Shown: positions 48,737 to 60,187 of the stretch, piece by piece
Position numbering within the stretch: the first letter of the stretch is position 1
How the letters are laid out: each line of letters opens with the position of its first letter
Assembly: GCA_035578155.1 (NCBI GenBank)
Contig: JAPWDM010000005.1
Location: 35,984,108 to 36,048,107 of the forward strand
Source of the DNA: Brachynemurus nebulosus
Taxonomy: Eukaryota; Arthropoda; Insecta; Neuroptera; Myrmeleontidae
Direction: 5' to 3'
DNA length: 64,000 nt
Translations under genes and position numbers: made by a program
Notes under the pieces: generated by a model
The model's input: only the letters and a program-made list of their open reading frames with translations
Databases searched by the model: none
What the model was told of the DNA's origin: nothing

Positions 48737-48739
<3 letters not shown>
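46377..48739. other. No gene; G-run and a LINE-tail-like motif
   Basis: A G-run of about 15 lies at 47010-47025. At 47703-47725 CTGCCCGCGGTTTCTCCCGCGT resembles 50637-50658 (split: CTACCCGTGGCTTC, ACACGCGT). Such 'CCCGYGGCTTCNCCCGCGT' motifs are common in insect interspersed repeats, including LINE 3' ends (recalled, not verified). Bases 46400-46620 may be single-copy. Confidence 0.4.

Positions 48740-48798
<59 letters not shown>
48740..48798. repeat. (AT)n microsatellite
   Basis: Pure AT dinucleotide tract. Confidence 0.98.
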
Positions 48799-48799
<1 letters not shown>

Positions 48800-49789
48800 C
48801 AACACAAAAAAACAATGCTATTCCTCAACGGCTTTCTAAAAGTGAATGTAAAGATAGGATTATATAGAGAGAAGAAAATACATTTTACTTCTTTTTTGTT
48901 TACTTAGCTAAAAATTAAAAATGAAATTGTCTGTTTTTTGTTTGCAATAAGTGTTCTCTAATAAATATTCGAACTAAGAGTTCAGTATTGTACCTGTGTA
49001 GTGTAGGGTGGATATCTTATTTATTTATCTTACGTATTGTTCAAAGAAACAAGGAGCTTGGTGAAAGATACGAAGGTAACGCATTGTATAGAACAGTATT
49101 ATATTTAGTACTTATCACACCGCTTACAGAAAATGAAACAGACGCGTTAGTATACAACTTCTTACGGTAACTGTTAGTTTTCTTTACAGTGGCGTCGCAC
49201 AGTGTGCAATTTTTAGAGCAAAAATATGTTACTTTTTTGTTTTTGGACATTTGTATCAAATAAATAATTTTTTCACTCCAAAATAAAATTTTTTACGCAA
49301 ATTTTACGTTTTAGAGCTTCCTGAACAATTTTGGTTTGCTGTTTGTCTGTCCGTCTGTGTGCCGCCAGTTTACACCAAGTGGCATAACTTCTGAACTATT
49401 CGATTGCTTTTAAGGATGTTTGGGGAGGTACAATCGGACTTAAAAGTACATTAAATTAGAAATTCGTGAATAATTGCGTTGTATTGCAAACTATGAGGTA
49501 AATAAATAGTTATCTTTGTTAAATAATAGCTACCACTACAACTGATTGTACAATACATCAAACTATAGCCCTCAGCTGCGAGTACAAGAGCTGAGTACAT
49601 TCTGATGATTTTTCGGAGAATTTCAAAATGCTACGAGACGATTGAAAATTTAGTAGAGTGTTCCTCATTAAATACTAAGGCCCCTGTGAAAATTTCAAAC
49701 CGATGCACTAAGCCGTTAAAAAGTTACTATGCACTAAGCCGTTAAAAACCTACTAAAAGGTTGCTATTACTGCAGCAGTGGCGGAATTT
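48799..49789. other. No gene; 26-bp tandem duplication
   Basis: ATGCACTAAGCCGTTAAAAA occurs at 49703 and 49729. A GTTTGTCTGTCCGTCTGTG stretch near 49340, also TCTGTCTGTTTGTCTG near 8025, is typical of insect interspersed repeats. Confidence 0.45.
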
Positions 49790-49985
49790 TTTTTTTTAGG
49801 AGCCTTGGGAGATCTCGAATAGCTCACTGAATTTTCAATTTTTTGTCCAAAAATTTTATCTTGAATTTATTATTTATCAGCGAATATATCCTTAAAATAT
49901 TAAAACATTCCATACAGTAGTTTTCTTTAAAGAAATTCCCAAAAATCACCTTTTTCAGGCGGTCACACTAGTGGCCCCCCCTTAA
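49790..49985 (-). mobile_element. TTAA-type element fragment (GTCACACTAGTGG end)
   Basis: The terminus GGTCACACTAGTGGCCCCC is followed by CCTTAA. Its reverse complement (GTGACCGCCTGAAAAAGGTG, ATTTTTGGGAATTTCTTTAA) aligns with 19566-19740. Only one end is present, so it is a truncated copy. Confidence 0.75.
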
Positions 49986-52144
49986 ATTTGACTTCTAAAA
50001 CTAGAATAAATTTTTTTTCCTATTTCGCCGACTCTCTGTTTCTTCTGATCCCAATGATTATCTTTAACCAGAAGAAAAAACCCATCCTCTATCAGTGTTT
50101 ATAAAAAAGATAACAAAACACTATATGTATATAGCGTTCTTTTTTATCTATTTATCTTCAATTGTTCCTCTCTACTTCATTCGTCTGAACAATACAGCCA
50201 GCATAAAACAACTATGTATCCGATGTATACATCGTGGCACACCATTCATAAGTGGTACGTCTAGATATTAAGGTAACGTAGGTAAAATACCTATCTAGTA
50301 GCAGTGTTAGGTAGGTAGCTCCCAACTTTCTACCTATTATAGTAATAGAATATATATTATTCCATACGAGTGAATTATTCATAGCACGCTTGATTTCTCC
50401 ATTTCTGGTGTATTTTTTGTTTTCGTTCCTTTTATAATAATAAGTGAACGCGAATATTGTTAAATTTTGTATAAATGTATGTATAAATACATAAAAGATG
50501 TTATTAGTAGATATAAATCTTGATAACAGTAAAAAGAAGGAACACGTGCTAAATATGTAAGTATTTTTCTTGCTATTATTTTTATCTTAAATTTTAAGAA
50601 ATTGCGGAAATATCATTTATTTATAATTAGCATTCGCTACCCGTGGCTTCACACGCGTGATATTTAACGAAACTATTGAAGTCTTAACAAATTTTATATA
50701 TATTTCATAAACATGCGAAGAGGATGAAAATGTTGTGTGGTATTTTCTCGAAAAGTCATATTTTGTAAATGTTAGGAACATTCGATTCTGAGGTACACCA
50801 TATTGTGTTAGTCACACTTTTTTCTCTTCTTATTTTGTCCAGACCCCTAACCGAGGTTCCAGGCCCCCTTTTTAGACCCGGGCCCTCGGGCAATTGTCCC
50901 ACCTGACCCCCTCTTCTGTCGACCCAATGTGTTAGTCCAATACAAAATGCTGCGACAGGAATATTTTACACTTAAAATTGTTTTGTTTAATATTAATTCA
51001 TATAAAAATTTTTTCCTTATAAATATTTTTGGTAGAACCTGAGGATTAAAATGCAATGTTTCAAAACGTTGTTGTCGCCTTTTTGACACCTGCTCACTAA
51101 TTGTTAGTTATTTCTATTCCAAAACCTTAAAATTTTTATTCTGCAATATTTTGACACTTTTAATTTTGTAGTGTGAAATTTTTTCAGCAGATGGAAATAA
51201 AAAAAATTAAAACTATTAGTTTTATAAAATAAAAATTGTGCGGATAGAAAATTAAGAAATCTGCATGATTTTACTAAAAGCATAGGAATGCTGAATTGTT
51301 GTTTAAAAATTCTTTTTTATAGACGTATTAAGTTTCAAACTACATGCAAGTTGTATCAGAAGAGCAATTTAAGTTTACCTCTTACCGGCGCTTCCATCAT
51401 GGAAATTAATTTTAACATAATTTTAAATTTAAGAATTATAACTTTTAAAGGGTTCTGTTTACCCAACTGTTCACATACTATAACCATAGAGTAAAGGAAT
51501 TTTTGTTATAAGATACTCTATTGAAAAGTAAATTGATATATTTACAAAATTTCAAAAAAGTATTACATACTTAGTATTCCTAACATACAATTATTGATTT
51601 TTACACTCTTAATAATGTTACCGAAAACGTTATTCGAACAATAAATATAAAAGAAGTGAAAAAATAATAAAACATTTAACTAATAAGACATTCTGTGTGC
51701 TCTATTTTAATATTGTTATTACCAGTATTTACGTAATAGGTATATTTTGTCTTTAGAATAGTAATATATTTTGATATTCCTGACAGAACATAAATTATTT
51801 ACTTATTATGAAATAACTGCAGAGGCACTTATACATATTTCCTTGATGCCATTTATATAGTCTCTGGAAAAATTTTATTTTTACACCAAATTCATAGTCT
51901 TTAACGAAGATTTTGTGAGTATTTTCACCATTTAGATATCTAAATACGTCTAAAGCGACTTCCTTTGATTTATGAAAACAATATCAAGTAAATGTATTTT
52001 TTAATTGTTTATTACATATGGAATATCGGAAAATTCGTCAAGAATACATTCAATTTATTTTTATTTATTATTTTTTATATATTTTTTTTCTTTTTAGAAT
52101 TTAACAATAATTTGTTGATTTACAGAATAAAAGTTTTGGTATAA
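49986..52144. other. No gene; repeat termini only
   Basis: Bases 50842-50935 hold a GC-rich MITE terminus (GGGCAATTGTCCCACCTG, then ACCCCCTCTTCTG). Next to it, at 50947-50961, is an R-type end ATGCTGCGACAGG. The 80-codon minus frame over this is a by-product. The rest is AT-rich with nothing recognised. Confidence 0.4.
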
Positions 52145-52697
52145 TACACACACCGGCATAATTAGCGGAACATACAAAATATCTGTAAAAATCAAACAAA
52201 CTATTTAATTTCAAGAAAATACTAATCTTATTTAATTATTCACTTAAAATTACATGCACACAAGTCGATATACCTTTATTTTCGGTAGCAAAAACAAGTA
52301 ACCATATAAAATGACAAATTTTTGGAATCTTATGTTGTCTAAGAATAATTTAAGTTAAAGATTATTTAACAAATAGAAAATTAAACACAGCGTTTTAATA
52401 CCGCCTGGTTCCTCCCGTGCTCTTATCAAACCTTCCATTCGTCTTTCTATATACTCAGAATGATGTTATCTATAGTCTCCTGGGACAGTCTTTGCCATTC
52501 GTCAATTACGGCAGTTTGAAGCTCAACCATGTTGAGAAGAAGCGGCATTTGAATTCGAAAGTGACAGACCTCTTAAAAATATTTGTATCAATAATAAATA
52601 AAAACAATTCTATGGAAAGTTCATATTCCGCCAACTTTGTTTAATAAATAGATTCTTATATTTTTTTCATGTTCCGCTAATTATGCCGGTGTGTGTA
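52145..52697. mobile_element. Tc1-like element, internally deleted
   Basis: The 27-bp ends CACACACCGGCATAATTAG, then CGGAACAT, are exact inverted copies (52147-52173 and 52669-52695). TA lies at both outer edges (52145-52146, 52696-52697). The interior keeps the degraded 3' end of a Tc1-type transposase on the minus strand. About two thirds of an autonomous element is missing. Confidence 0.92.
52395..52530 (-). pseudogene. Tc1-like transposase C-terminal remnant
   Basis: The minus strand reads MVELQTAVIDEWQRLSQETI then DNIILSI before a stop. In the next frame ERRMEGLIRARE follows, and in a third frame STGGTRRY and TAA. That order (EEW..LPQETI...LI.SM..R...VI.ARGG.TRY) is the standard end of Tc1-family transposases. 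At least two frameshifts or one stop break it, and the catalytic DDE region is absent. It is dead, but it identifies the element as Tc1/mariner superfamily. Confidence 0.8.
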
Positions 52698-54030
52698 TTT
52701 TAGGGACCTTAAAACTCTAATATGATTATGTAGAATGTTTTTTATGGTAGTTTTCGCAAATAGGCAATGGTTTCCGGATTAAACAAACCCGTTTAAACAG
52801 TATTTAAAATACAAACCTACTTCCGTCAGTTGTCAGTGATTTTTGTGCTTATTTGTTTAACGTCTAAATAAAAATAAGGGTACAAGTACACTATCTGAGA
52901 TAGAGTCGATCCACAGTATCACAAACATTCTAAATTTACAATATTCAACTAATATTAAACTATGTAACTGTAAAGTAACGTTTTTGGTAACACCTTCTGG
53001 CTTATTTAAGTAAACGAAGCATTTCGCAAACTCACATTTTCAAAATATTGTAACTTTAAATAAAAATTTCTTGCTTTTTCGATAATTCTTTGCTAAACAC
53101 TATCCATTCTCAGTCGAAATCAATTGAGATAAGAGGACAAATCATACAATGTATATAATTCGATTTAAACTTTTCTGTACAAATATAATCAAATTTCCGT
53201 AAAGAAGTTCAACATTAAAGTTGCACCCACAAGCCACTATTCTTGCATAGTACAGCTAGTACCTACCTACGAGTACATACATGGATATGTACATCTACAT
53301 TACAAATGTAATTTTCAGTGTCCATAGTAGCACTCGAAACCAAAATCACATAAAATGTTATACAGTCTTATAACAGTGTCATCACCGATAGCCAGCACAG
53401 TGCAGAGGATAAACTACATATACTAACTTACCATAGAACAAGGGACAAGTCCTAATATGTATATTGTTATGTCCTGTTCATCCTTAGCGTGTATAACAAG
53501 GCAGACTTACCAGAGCAAACATATAATAGTTGGACACAGAAGAGATGGCGAAACTAATGCGGCAACAGTCCCATGAGATCATAATCTAACAAGAGATTGT
53601 TTTATATACATGATAGCAATAGTATAAATATTTTGTAAATGTATAGTATTACCAAAAAGTTTGGGCATCCAGATAATTCAATACCCCAGTGAATTGTAAA
53701 TTTTAAGCTCAATTAGATAAAAACTAAAATCTAATTCTTATGGGGATCCAATATTTTTTAGTAAGCTTCGTAAATATATTTTAATTAAAACAAAATCCGT
53801 TTGCAGTTCAGTAGTTCTTCAAGACATCCCTCCCCTATCTATAGATAGAGGAAGATAAACGATTAATAATTCTAGATTAAGATATAAACAAACTAGCAGT
53901 ACAAATTACAAAAGAAGCCAGATTTTATTTTTTTATCAAATTAAGTCGTGTGGATACTGATACCAAAAATATTTTAATTTTAAAAATTTCAAGGCTCTAT
54001 AAAGATATTTACGTATATATTTCAAAAATA
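52698..54030. other. No feature recognised
   Basis: Bases 52900-53600 are moderately complex and show no match to repeats in the window, so they may be single-copy. No open frame or RNA gene is evident. Confidence 0.4.
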
Positions 54031-54362
54031 CCCCTGTCGCAGCATCCTGCATAACATAGCGAATTTCCGTTTATAAAAATCCGTTTTTCTGTGATTTTTC
54101 ACCCTTTTAAGTGATTTTTCCTCCTCTTTCTAATGGTGTAAATAAATGTCGAAACAAATTTTTAACTTTAGAAAATTTTGGCAAAAAACTAATTTTTTTC
54201 ACGAAAAATGGTCAAAAAAACCATGTTTTAGAGCATCCGACATGGCTGGCTAACGAATTTGTCCAACGGTGTGGGACTAAATATAAATTTAATACATAAA
54301 TTTTAGTGAATATTATTTTTGGTTTCTAGGGACCCCAAAACAAATTTCTATTATAGTCTCGG
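54031..54362 (+). mobile_element. R-family fragment, first of a tandem pair
   Basis: Starts CCCCTGTCGCAGCATCCTGC, then ATAACATAGCGAATTTCCG. It has GAGCATCCGACATGGCTGGC and TAGGGACCCCAAAACAAATT. The (TA)n tract is reduced to a few bases and the right terminus is absent. Confidence 0.88.
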
Positions 54363-54533
54363 GAGATTTATTTCGGAGCTCTAAAAAATAGAACTTTCTT
54401 CGGAACCCTAAAAAATGGCATATAAGTAACATACAAACATATGTATACATATGTATGACGTATATGACTTATATACAATCTATCTTCCTGTACCAGAAAC
54501 ACATTCTTTCATATAATTATGCATATAGGTATA

Positions 54534-54876
54534 CCCCTGTCGCAGCATCCTGCATAACATAGCGAATGCCCTTTTATAAAAATTAAATTTTCTCGGAAAC
54601 TAGTTGACATAGAATAATAGTTTAAAGACCTTTTTTATGTAATTTTTTTTCGTCGTTTAAATGATGTAAAAAAATTTCGCAAAAATTTTTAAATAAGTGG
54701 AAATTTTGGCAAAAAACTAATTTTTTGCAAGAACAAACACCATGTTCCTGGCATCCGACGTGTCTGGCTGAAGAACTCATCCAAGATTTTTGGACTTCCA
54801 ACGTTCTCACCAAATTTCGAAAACCTAGGACATTTCGTTCGAGAGTTATCGTGCGGACACATATATATATAAATAC

Positions 54877-54942
<66 letters not shown>

Positions 54943-55062
54943 TTGAGTGAATATTATTTTCGGTTCCTAGGGACCTCAAAACAAATTTCTGCCATGGTCC
55001 CGGGTTCAAGTCGTGTCATGACAGTGGCTGTAATAGCGAGTTTCCATTCTGGAAATTCGCTA
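54534..55062 (+). mobile_element. R-family element, near full-length (TA)n type
   Basis: Complete from CCCCTGTCGCAGCATCCTGC to GGAAATTCGCTA. The order is CTCGGAAACTAGTTGACATA, GGCATCCGACGTGTCTGGC, TTCGTTCGAGAGTTATCGTG, (TA)n, ATTTGAGTGAATATTATTTTC, AGGGACCTCAAAACAAATTT, GTCATGACAGTGGC. The inner termini TAGCGAATTTCC and GGAAATTCGCTA are inverted copies. Open frames here are by-products. Confidence 0.9.
54860..54938. repeat. (TA)n tract inside R element
   Basis: TA tract with TACATA and TAAATACA interruptions, at the fixed R-family position. Confidence 0.95.
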
Positions 55063-56517
55063 ATAATCAAAGAGAGTTTATTATAATTTATAACTTTCAA
55101 CTCATTCTTCATGCCATAATTTTACGACAAAATCGTAACTCATCAATCTACTTGTAGGTCGATGGGTTATTAATATTGATCTAATATAATAAATGAACTA
55201 GTTATAATAATTAATAAAATTTAATGTTTTAAATACACCTATACATATATCAGCAATACCTGAGAAATAAGTGCCAATTTATGATATAATTTAAGTTGCT
55301 TGTTTCTTTCGTACTTTTATTATTATATAAAATATTTGTCAGATTTTTTAGATATTATTATTTAAGAACTGAATACCACCTGTCTTAATAAATGTATTGA
55401 AACATTTTTTAAATAAGAGTATTCATTTAAAATTGTGTCAGTTTACATATTACGGTTTATACAGCGTCATCTAGCCTGTACTTTATTTGTCTAGTTTTGA
55501 AATTTCAACCAATAAAAATTTATATAGTCACATGATTTTGTTTTGTAATAGTGAACAATTTACTATTAGATTCCAGTTACACTTGATCTTTGTTGTGTAT
55601 GTTAAAGGTGCTTAACATAGATAACTAGTAATTTCAGCGGATTATAAATACTACCAACTGTACATAAATTCTGTTCATCTACATATATACCTCCCAGCAT
55701 CCCGTAATATTATGTTTAAATAAGGAAATTATTATTATTAGGTCCCAATTGAATTATAAAACTTCTTCATGGACTTGCTTAAGGCTGATACAACGGCCCG
55801 AAAAGGATTGACACCAAATATTTTTCTAGTTTTCAGCCACAATCGTACATAAAATCGAAAATTATTTGTACCAAACACAAGTAAAAAGTTATTTTCAATT
55901 AATTCATAAAACAATAGTCTTGTAAACATATTAATAATTTTTTAATATGAGTGTACTTTACATATTTTGTTATACAAATGAAAAACTACAAAGCTATTTC
56001 CATTGGTATGGACAAATGAATGAATTCGGAAGAGAATTTTATTCTACTTTTTGTCAACATTTTATCTTTTATGATTTTTTTACTTTTTTTTCGGTGTATC
56101 ATCAAACAAAAAGTTCGTTTGCATCAACTTCCTTTCCCTTGAGCAGTATGTCTGAATGTAGCAAAGCGTTGATAGAGCTTTGTGATATGGATTTTTTTCA
56201 TTTACGTTAATTTGTCCATGAGCTAATGAAATTGAAAAATTATACTTCACAAGCTTTGTTTGAATAATACTAGGTATATGTCACAGTAAAATTCTATTAT
56301 TGGACGGTAATCGCTACTGGGACTATCGAATAGAAATTAAAAAGTTATAATGAGGTTTTTGCAACGGATAGAAAAAAATGGGCAATGACCGCCTAAGAGG
56401 TCACTATATTAATCTACAGAACAAAACGATTCAGTAGTCTATCCATATCTTCATCAAAGCTATTGAGCCTCATATTTTCATAAAACCACATACAATGAGC
56501 GAGTCTCTATTAAAACT
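55063..56517. other. No feature recognised
   Basis: AT-rich sequence without terminal repeats. Two open frames (63 codons minus at 55738-55929; 87 codons plus at 55947-56210) have no recognisable domain and are probably chance. Confidence 0.4.
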
Positions 56518-56736
56518 TGGTACAGTCTCAGGTAACTATAGTCTTCCAGTTTTGAAAATTTTTTCGGTTTTAGAAAGCTAAAATATTTTAGATAAACACA
56601 GTCTCTATTGTACGAAGTTTGACATGGTCCTGATGACTCAAATGCGCCAAAAATTAATTACTCAATCGAATTTGAAAATTTTTTCGCTCGTAAATCGTTG
56701 GCAATTCACTATGTTATGCAGAATGCTGCAACAGGG
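56518..56736 (-). mobile_element. R-family fragment, tandem-array type
   Basis: In reverse orientation: CCCTGTTGCAGCATTCTGCA, ACATAGTGAATTGCC, then about two array units with AAATATTTTAGCTTTCTAAA and GAAAAAATTTTC phrases. It matches the left side of 59781-63836. Confidence 0.75.
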
Positions 56737-57289
56737 TTATTTACTTAATAAAATCTACAAAAAGTTATTTTGACCATTCTTGAAGCAAATAAAATAAAAA
56801 AAATTTAGTCTTCATTTCCTCGTTCATGGTGATCAAACTACATTGGACTACTGTGTCAGTTGAACACAATGACGTAATATTCTTTAATAAAACTAAAATT
56901 TTTCGTATGAAAAAAATTAATTACATATTTCACAGAGTAATTTCCTTTGAAAAAATCTCACGAAAGGGTTAATATTTACACAAAAAATCTAACCTAATTT
57001 AAATATTTACATCACGTTTTTATTAAACACATTTCCTGTATTCAAATTAATAAAATATCTTCCGTTTCGTATATTGGTATAATTCATTCCAGACAATTAT
57101 ATATATATATAAAAAAATATATATATTTCACCCTTTCGCATACAGTTCAGTACAGAATGTCTCAAAATAAACAGTAAACATTTTAGAAAATTATAATTTT
57201 ATTGTTGAACTACATTGGGTATCAGCTAACTATGTTCAAATATGCTGTACGATGACGAACAGAGGGCCAACATATAAGGTACCTACGTC

Positions 57290-57375
57290 CGAGATCTCTG
57301 TCTCGGTATCAGTCACAGAATACATACAAAAGGTGCACTGCTTATCTCTAGGCTACTGAAACCAGTGTAGCCAAA
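57290..57375 (-). repeat. Dispersed repeat D, copy 3
   Basis: The reverse complement reads CTACACTGGTTTCAGTAGCC, AGAGATAAGCAGTGCACC, CTGTGACTGATACCGAGA. This is the best preserved of the three D copies in this window. Confidence 0.5.
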
Positions 57376-57419
57376 GAAAGATAAAAAATCCTCCACTTAT
57401 ATATGTTATGTATGTGCAC

Positions 57420-57497
57420 AGAATTTAGTGTGTCTTTGTGTGATCTGTGTTGTGCGTGTGAGTCAGATGATCTTAATAACTACGCAACTTGCATATA

Positions 57498-57554
<57 letters not shown>

Positions 57555-57735
57555 TATACTATCATAGCTCCGTCCTTTGTAACTAACAATCAACAATTGA
57601 TTAAAAAAACAATGACATAAGAACGATGTGACAAACAGTAACAGACTAAATCAGAAGCGGTGTAAATTGCAACTTTCGAACGATAAATTTTTATATATAA
57701 ACTGCTTCTATAATGTTCTGTGGTATCAGTATTAT
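57420..57735 (+). repeat. Dispersed repeat F, uninterrupted copy
   Basis: Contains CTACGCAACTTGCATATATA, (TA)n, GTATATACTATCATAGC, CAACAATTGATTAAAAAAAC, AAGAACGATGTGACAAACAG and AGACTAAATCAGAAGCGG. It supplies the empty-site sequence for the insertion in the 18960 copy. Confidence 0.75.
57492..57551. repeat. (TA)n tract inside repeat F
   Basis: TA tract with one TGTA interruption near its start, at the same place as the tract in the 18960 copy. Confidence 0.96.
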
Positions 57736-58253
57736 TCATAAGAGAATATTGGAAAAACTTGTTTTTGTCTATTTTCAACTATGAAAATAATTTCCTAAAT
57801 TTACCGACGGTAGATCCTCTATTGGATAATTCATGAACATAAAAATTTCGATTCGCTCCTTTCATCATATAAAAATTAATTATATTATTATTATCAAGAA
57901 ACAAATAATCTCCTAACGAATTCATTTTTTAAATGAAATTACGTGAGTATACGCTAACAGTATTAACCACTTTATCTGACGACAATAGTCTCACGACTAC
58001 ATCAGGCAAGTTAAGTCGTACCTAGGTACCCACTTCCAATGTGACCTTAGCCTTATGGGCGCATTTATATTTGATCTGATTTATTTTTCGTAAGCACGAA
58101 ATTGTGCCGTTCAACTGACCTAGTGGACGCCCATCTTTATAAAGTTTTCAGATGATAGTGATCAAAGTTAGTTTTCTTTTTTATCGTCAACTGAATCCAA
58201 TGAAATAGAATCGGAAAATTTTTTTAAGAAAATCAATGTCTAATCCACAATAG
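57736..58253. other. No feature recognised
   Basis: AT-rich sequence with a few GC-richer stretches (57960-58140) and no match elsewhere in the window. Confidence 0.4.
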
Positions 58254-58446
58254 TACCTACTGTGAGAGTTTTTTGAGAGTTGCCATTTTTATTACAGCCA
58301 AACCGTTTATTTAATCGAAAAATTGTTCAAATAAGAATAGTAGATAACGACGGGGGCAACCGATTGCTATAGTCAGGAGCTTTATAGCTCGTATAGTTTT
58401 TAAATGAGACTATATATTCATTTTTCGATAAAATTGATCTAATGCA

Positions 58447-59693
58447 TTAAGGAGGGGGTAAGGTTAATTCGTACAAAAAAGGCATGTATTTGTTATTTTT
58501 TTTGTGACGACACAGTTAAAATCTCTGTATTAAAACCAGTGGTACATTAGAGTATGACGAAGGTATAGTATATTTTTTTAGCTTAGAAATAACGTCATTA
58601 TCATCTCTTTTCAATTTATGATGCTAGCTGTCCTTTAAAAAAATTATATGATACTGATCCTTAAAAGAGTACATAAATTAAGTTGATTTTCATTTTTTCT
58701 ATTTCTCTCTTATTCCAGTTGTCAAATTATATAAGATTTCACTTACGGATTTGTGTATACCGACTGAAAGTAAGAAAGAAATAACATACCATTTGGTTAG
58801 GTACTATTAAATAATTTTTAACAAGAAAACCAAAAAAAGGATGTATTATTTTTTATTTAACCCACCCATTTCAATTCATATTGTTATGTTACCTTACTGT
58901 GGTACCTTACTACCGAGGTATCATTAAATGAATAAATTGAAAAGAGATGATAATGACGTCATTTCTAAACTAAAAAAATATACTACACAAAGAAATATTA
59001 AAAAATGCAGTAATGGCAGTAATTATTCGAACGTGTCTCGGAACAACATAGAATTGCGGTGCCCCTCATAACTTGGTGCTGGATCATCCGAAATAAAAAG
59101 AATTAAAGCTCATACGTTAGATAATAGTTTTCCTCAGATAACGCTGAGAGGGTTTTTCGAAATTTTAATTTTTCACTTTTTTGGAACACTTAGAAAGGAA
59201 AAACACGATTTTTTGTGAAAAAAATTCGGCTAATTTGTTATTTTAAAATAATAATTATTAACAAATTTGAAAAAAACTCTCCAGCGTTACCTCGTAAATT
59301 ATGTACAGAAATAGTGTTCAAAATTTCAAAAGTATTTCGGTGCTGTAGTTTTGAAGTTATGAAGGGCACCGACTTTGAAAACGTGAGCCGTGGGGAAAAC
59401 GCTGTAAAGTTTTGAACACTTAAAAATTCTTGTATAAAACTGATATAGAATACATACTGCTAAACTAAATTTTGTACCCTATACTGACAAAATATAGTAC
59501 AGGTATAAACATGTTTGTACTTGCAGATATAGAGAACGAAACATCTGCCAGGTAACAACAAAAATGCTTATAACTTCGTCAATTTTGCTCCAATCAACTT
59601 GAAATTTTGAGACAATATTCTTGAGATATTATGCATTCATTTAAAAAATAAAAAAAAGCAAAAAATTATTTTAATACCTTACCCCGCCATTAA
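58447..59693. mobile_element. TTAA-flanked element, GGNGGGGTAAGGT ends
   Basis: TTAA at 58447-58450 and 59690-59693 flanks ends GGAGGGGGTAAGGTTAATT and (right, complemented) TGGCGGGGTAAGGTATT. The E copy at 28834 shows a single TTAA (GCATTAATTAACAC) at this point, so TTAA is a genuine target duplication. The interior carries a further inverted-repeat element. A 66-codon frame at 59215-59415 is not recognisable. Confidence 0.88.
58566..58985. mobile_element. Inverted-repeat element nested in the TTAA element
   Basis: Arms 58566-58618 and 58933-58985 (TAGTATATTTTTTTAG, GAAATAACGTCATTATC, TCTCTTTTCAATTTA) are about 94% identical as reverse complements. The 314-bp centre has no coding sequence. 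The element starts and ends with TA. Confidence 0.8.
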
Positions 59694-60108
59694 TTAACAA
59701 CATAAATGAGTAAAAAAAAATTTTTACCCAAGTTTAATTTTTTAATTTTTTTTTTTAATTTATCAGTTAGGCGGTAAAAACATCTGCATAACATAGCGAA
59801 TTTCCAAATCTTGGGCACTGGCGGATCTCATCTAAGACCTGTACCTATTTAAAATAGTTTAGCTTTCTAAGAGTAAAAGAATTTTTAAAATCGGTTGGGT
59901 AATTAGTTTTGGTATTTTTGGGGACCCAAGAACCCGAACGAATTTTGTGCAGCATAGTTGTATCCATCTAAAATAATTTAGTTCTCTAGCAGTGAGAAAT
60001 TTTTTAGCATCGGTTCGATAGCTTATTACTGGCGTTTTCGGATCTGCAAGATCCCGGTGGACCTCATTAAAAAATCAGCTCGACCGTATATTCTAGGCGG
60101 ACTTTATG

Positions 60109-60109
<1 letters not shown>

Positions 60110-60184
<75 letters not shown>
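60110..60184. repeat. (TA)n tract, left of the retrotransposon
   Basis: Pure TA. Together with 61513-61577 it appears to be one tract split by the retrotransposon insertion. Confidence 0.95.
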
Positions 60185-60187
<3 letters not shown>

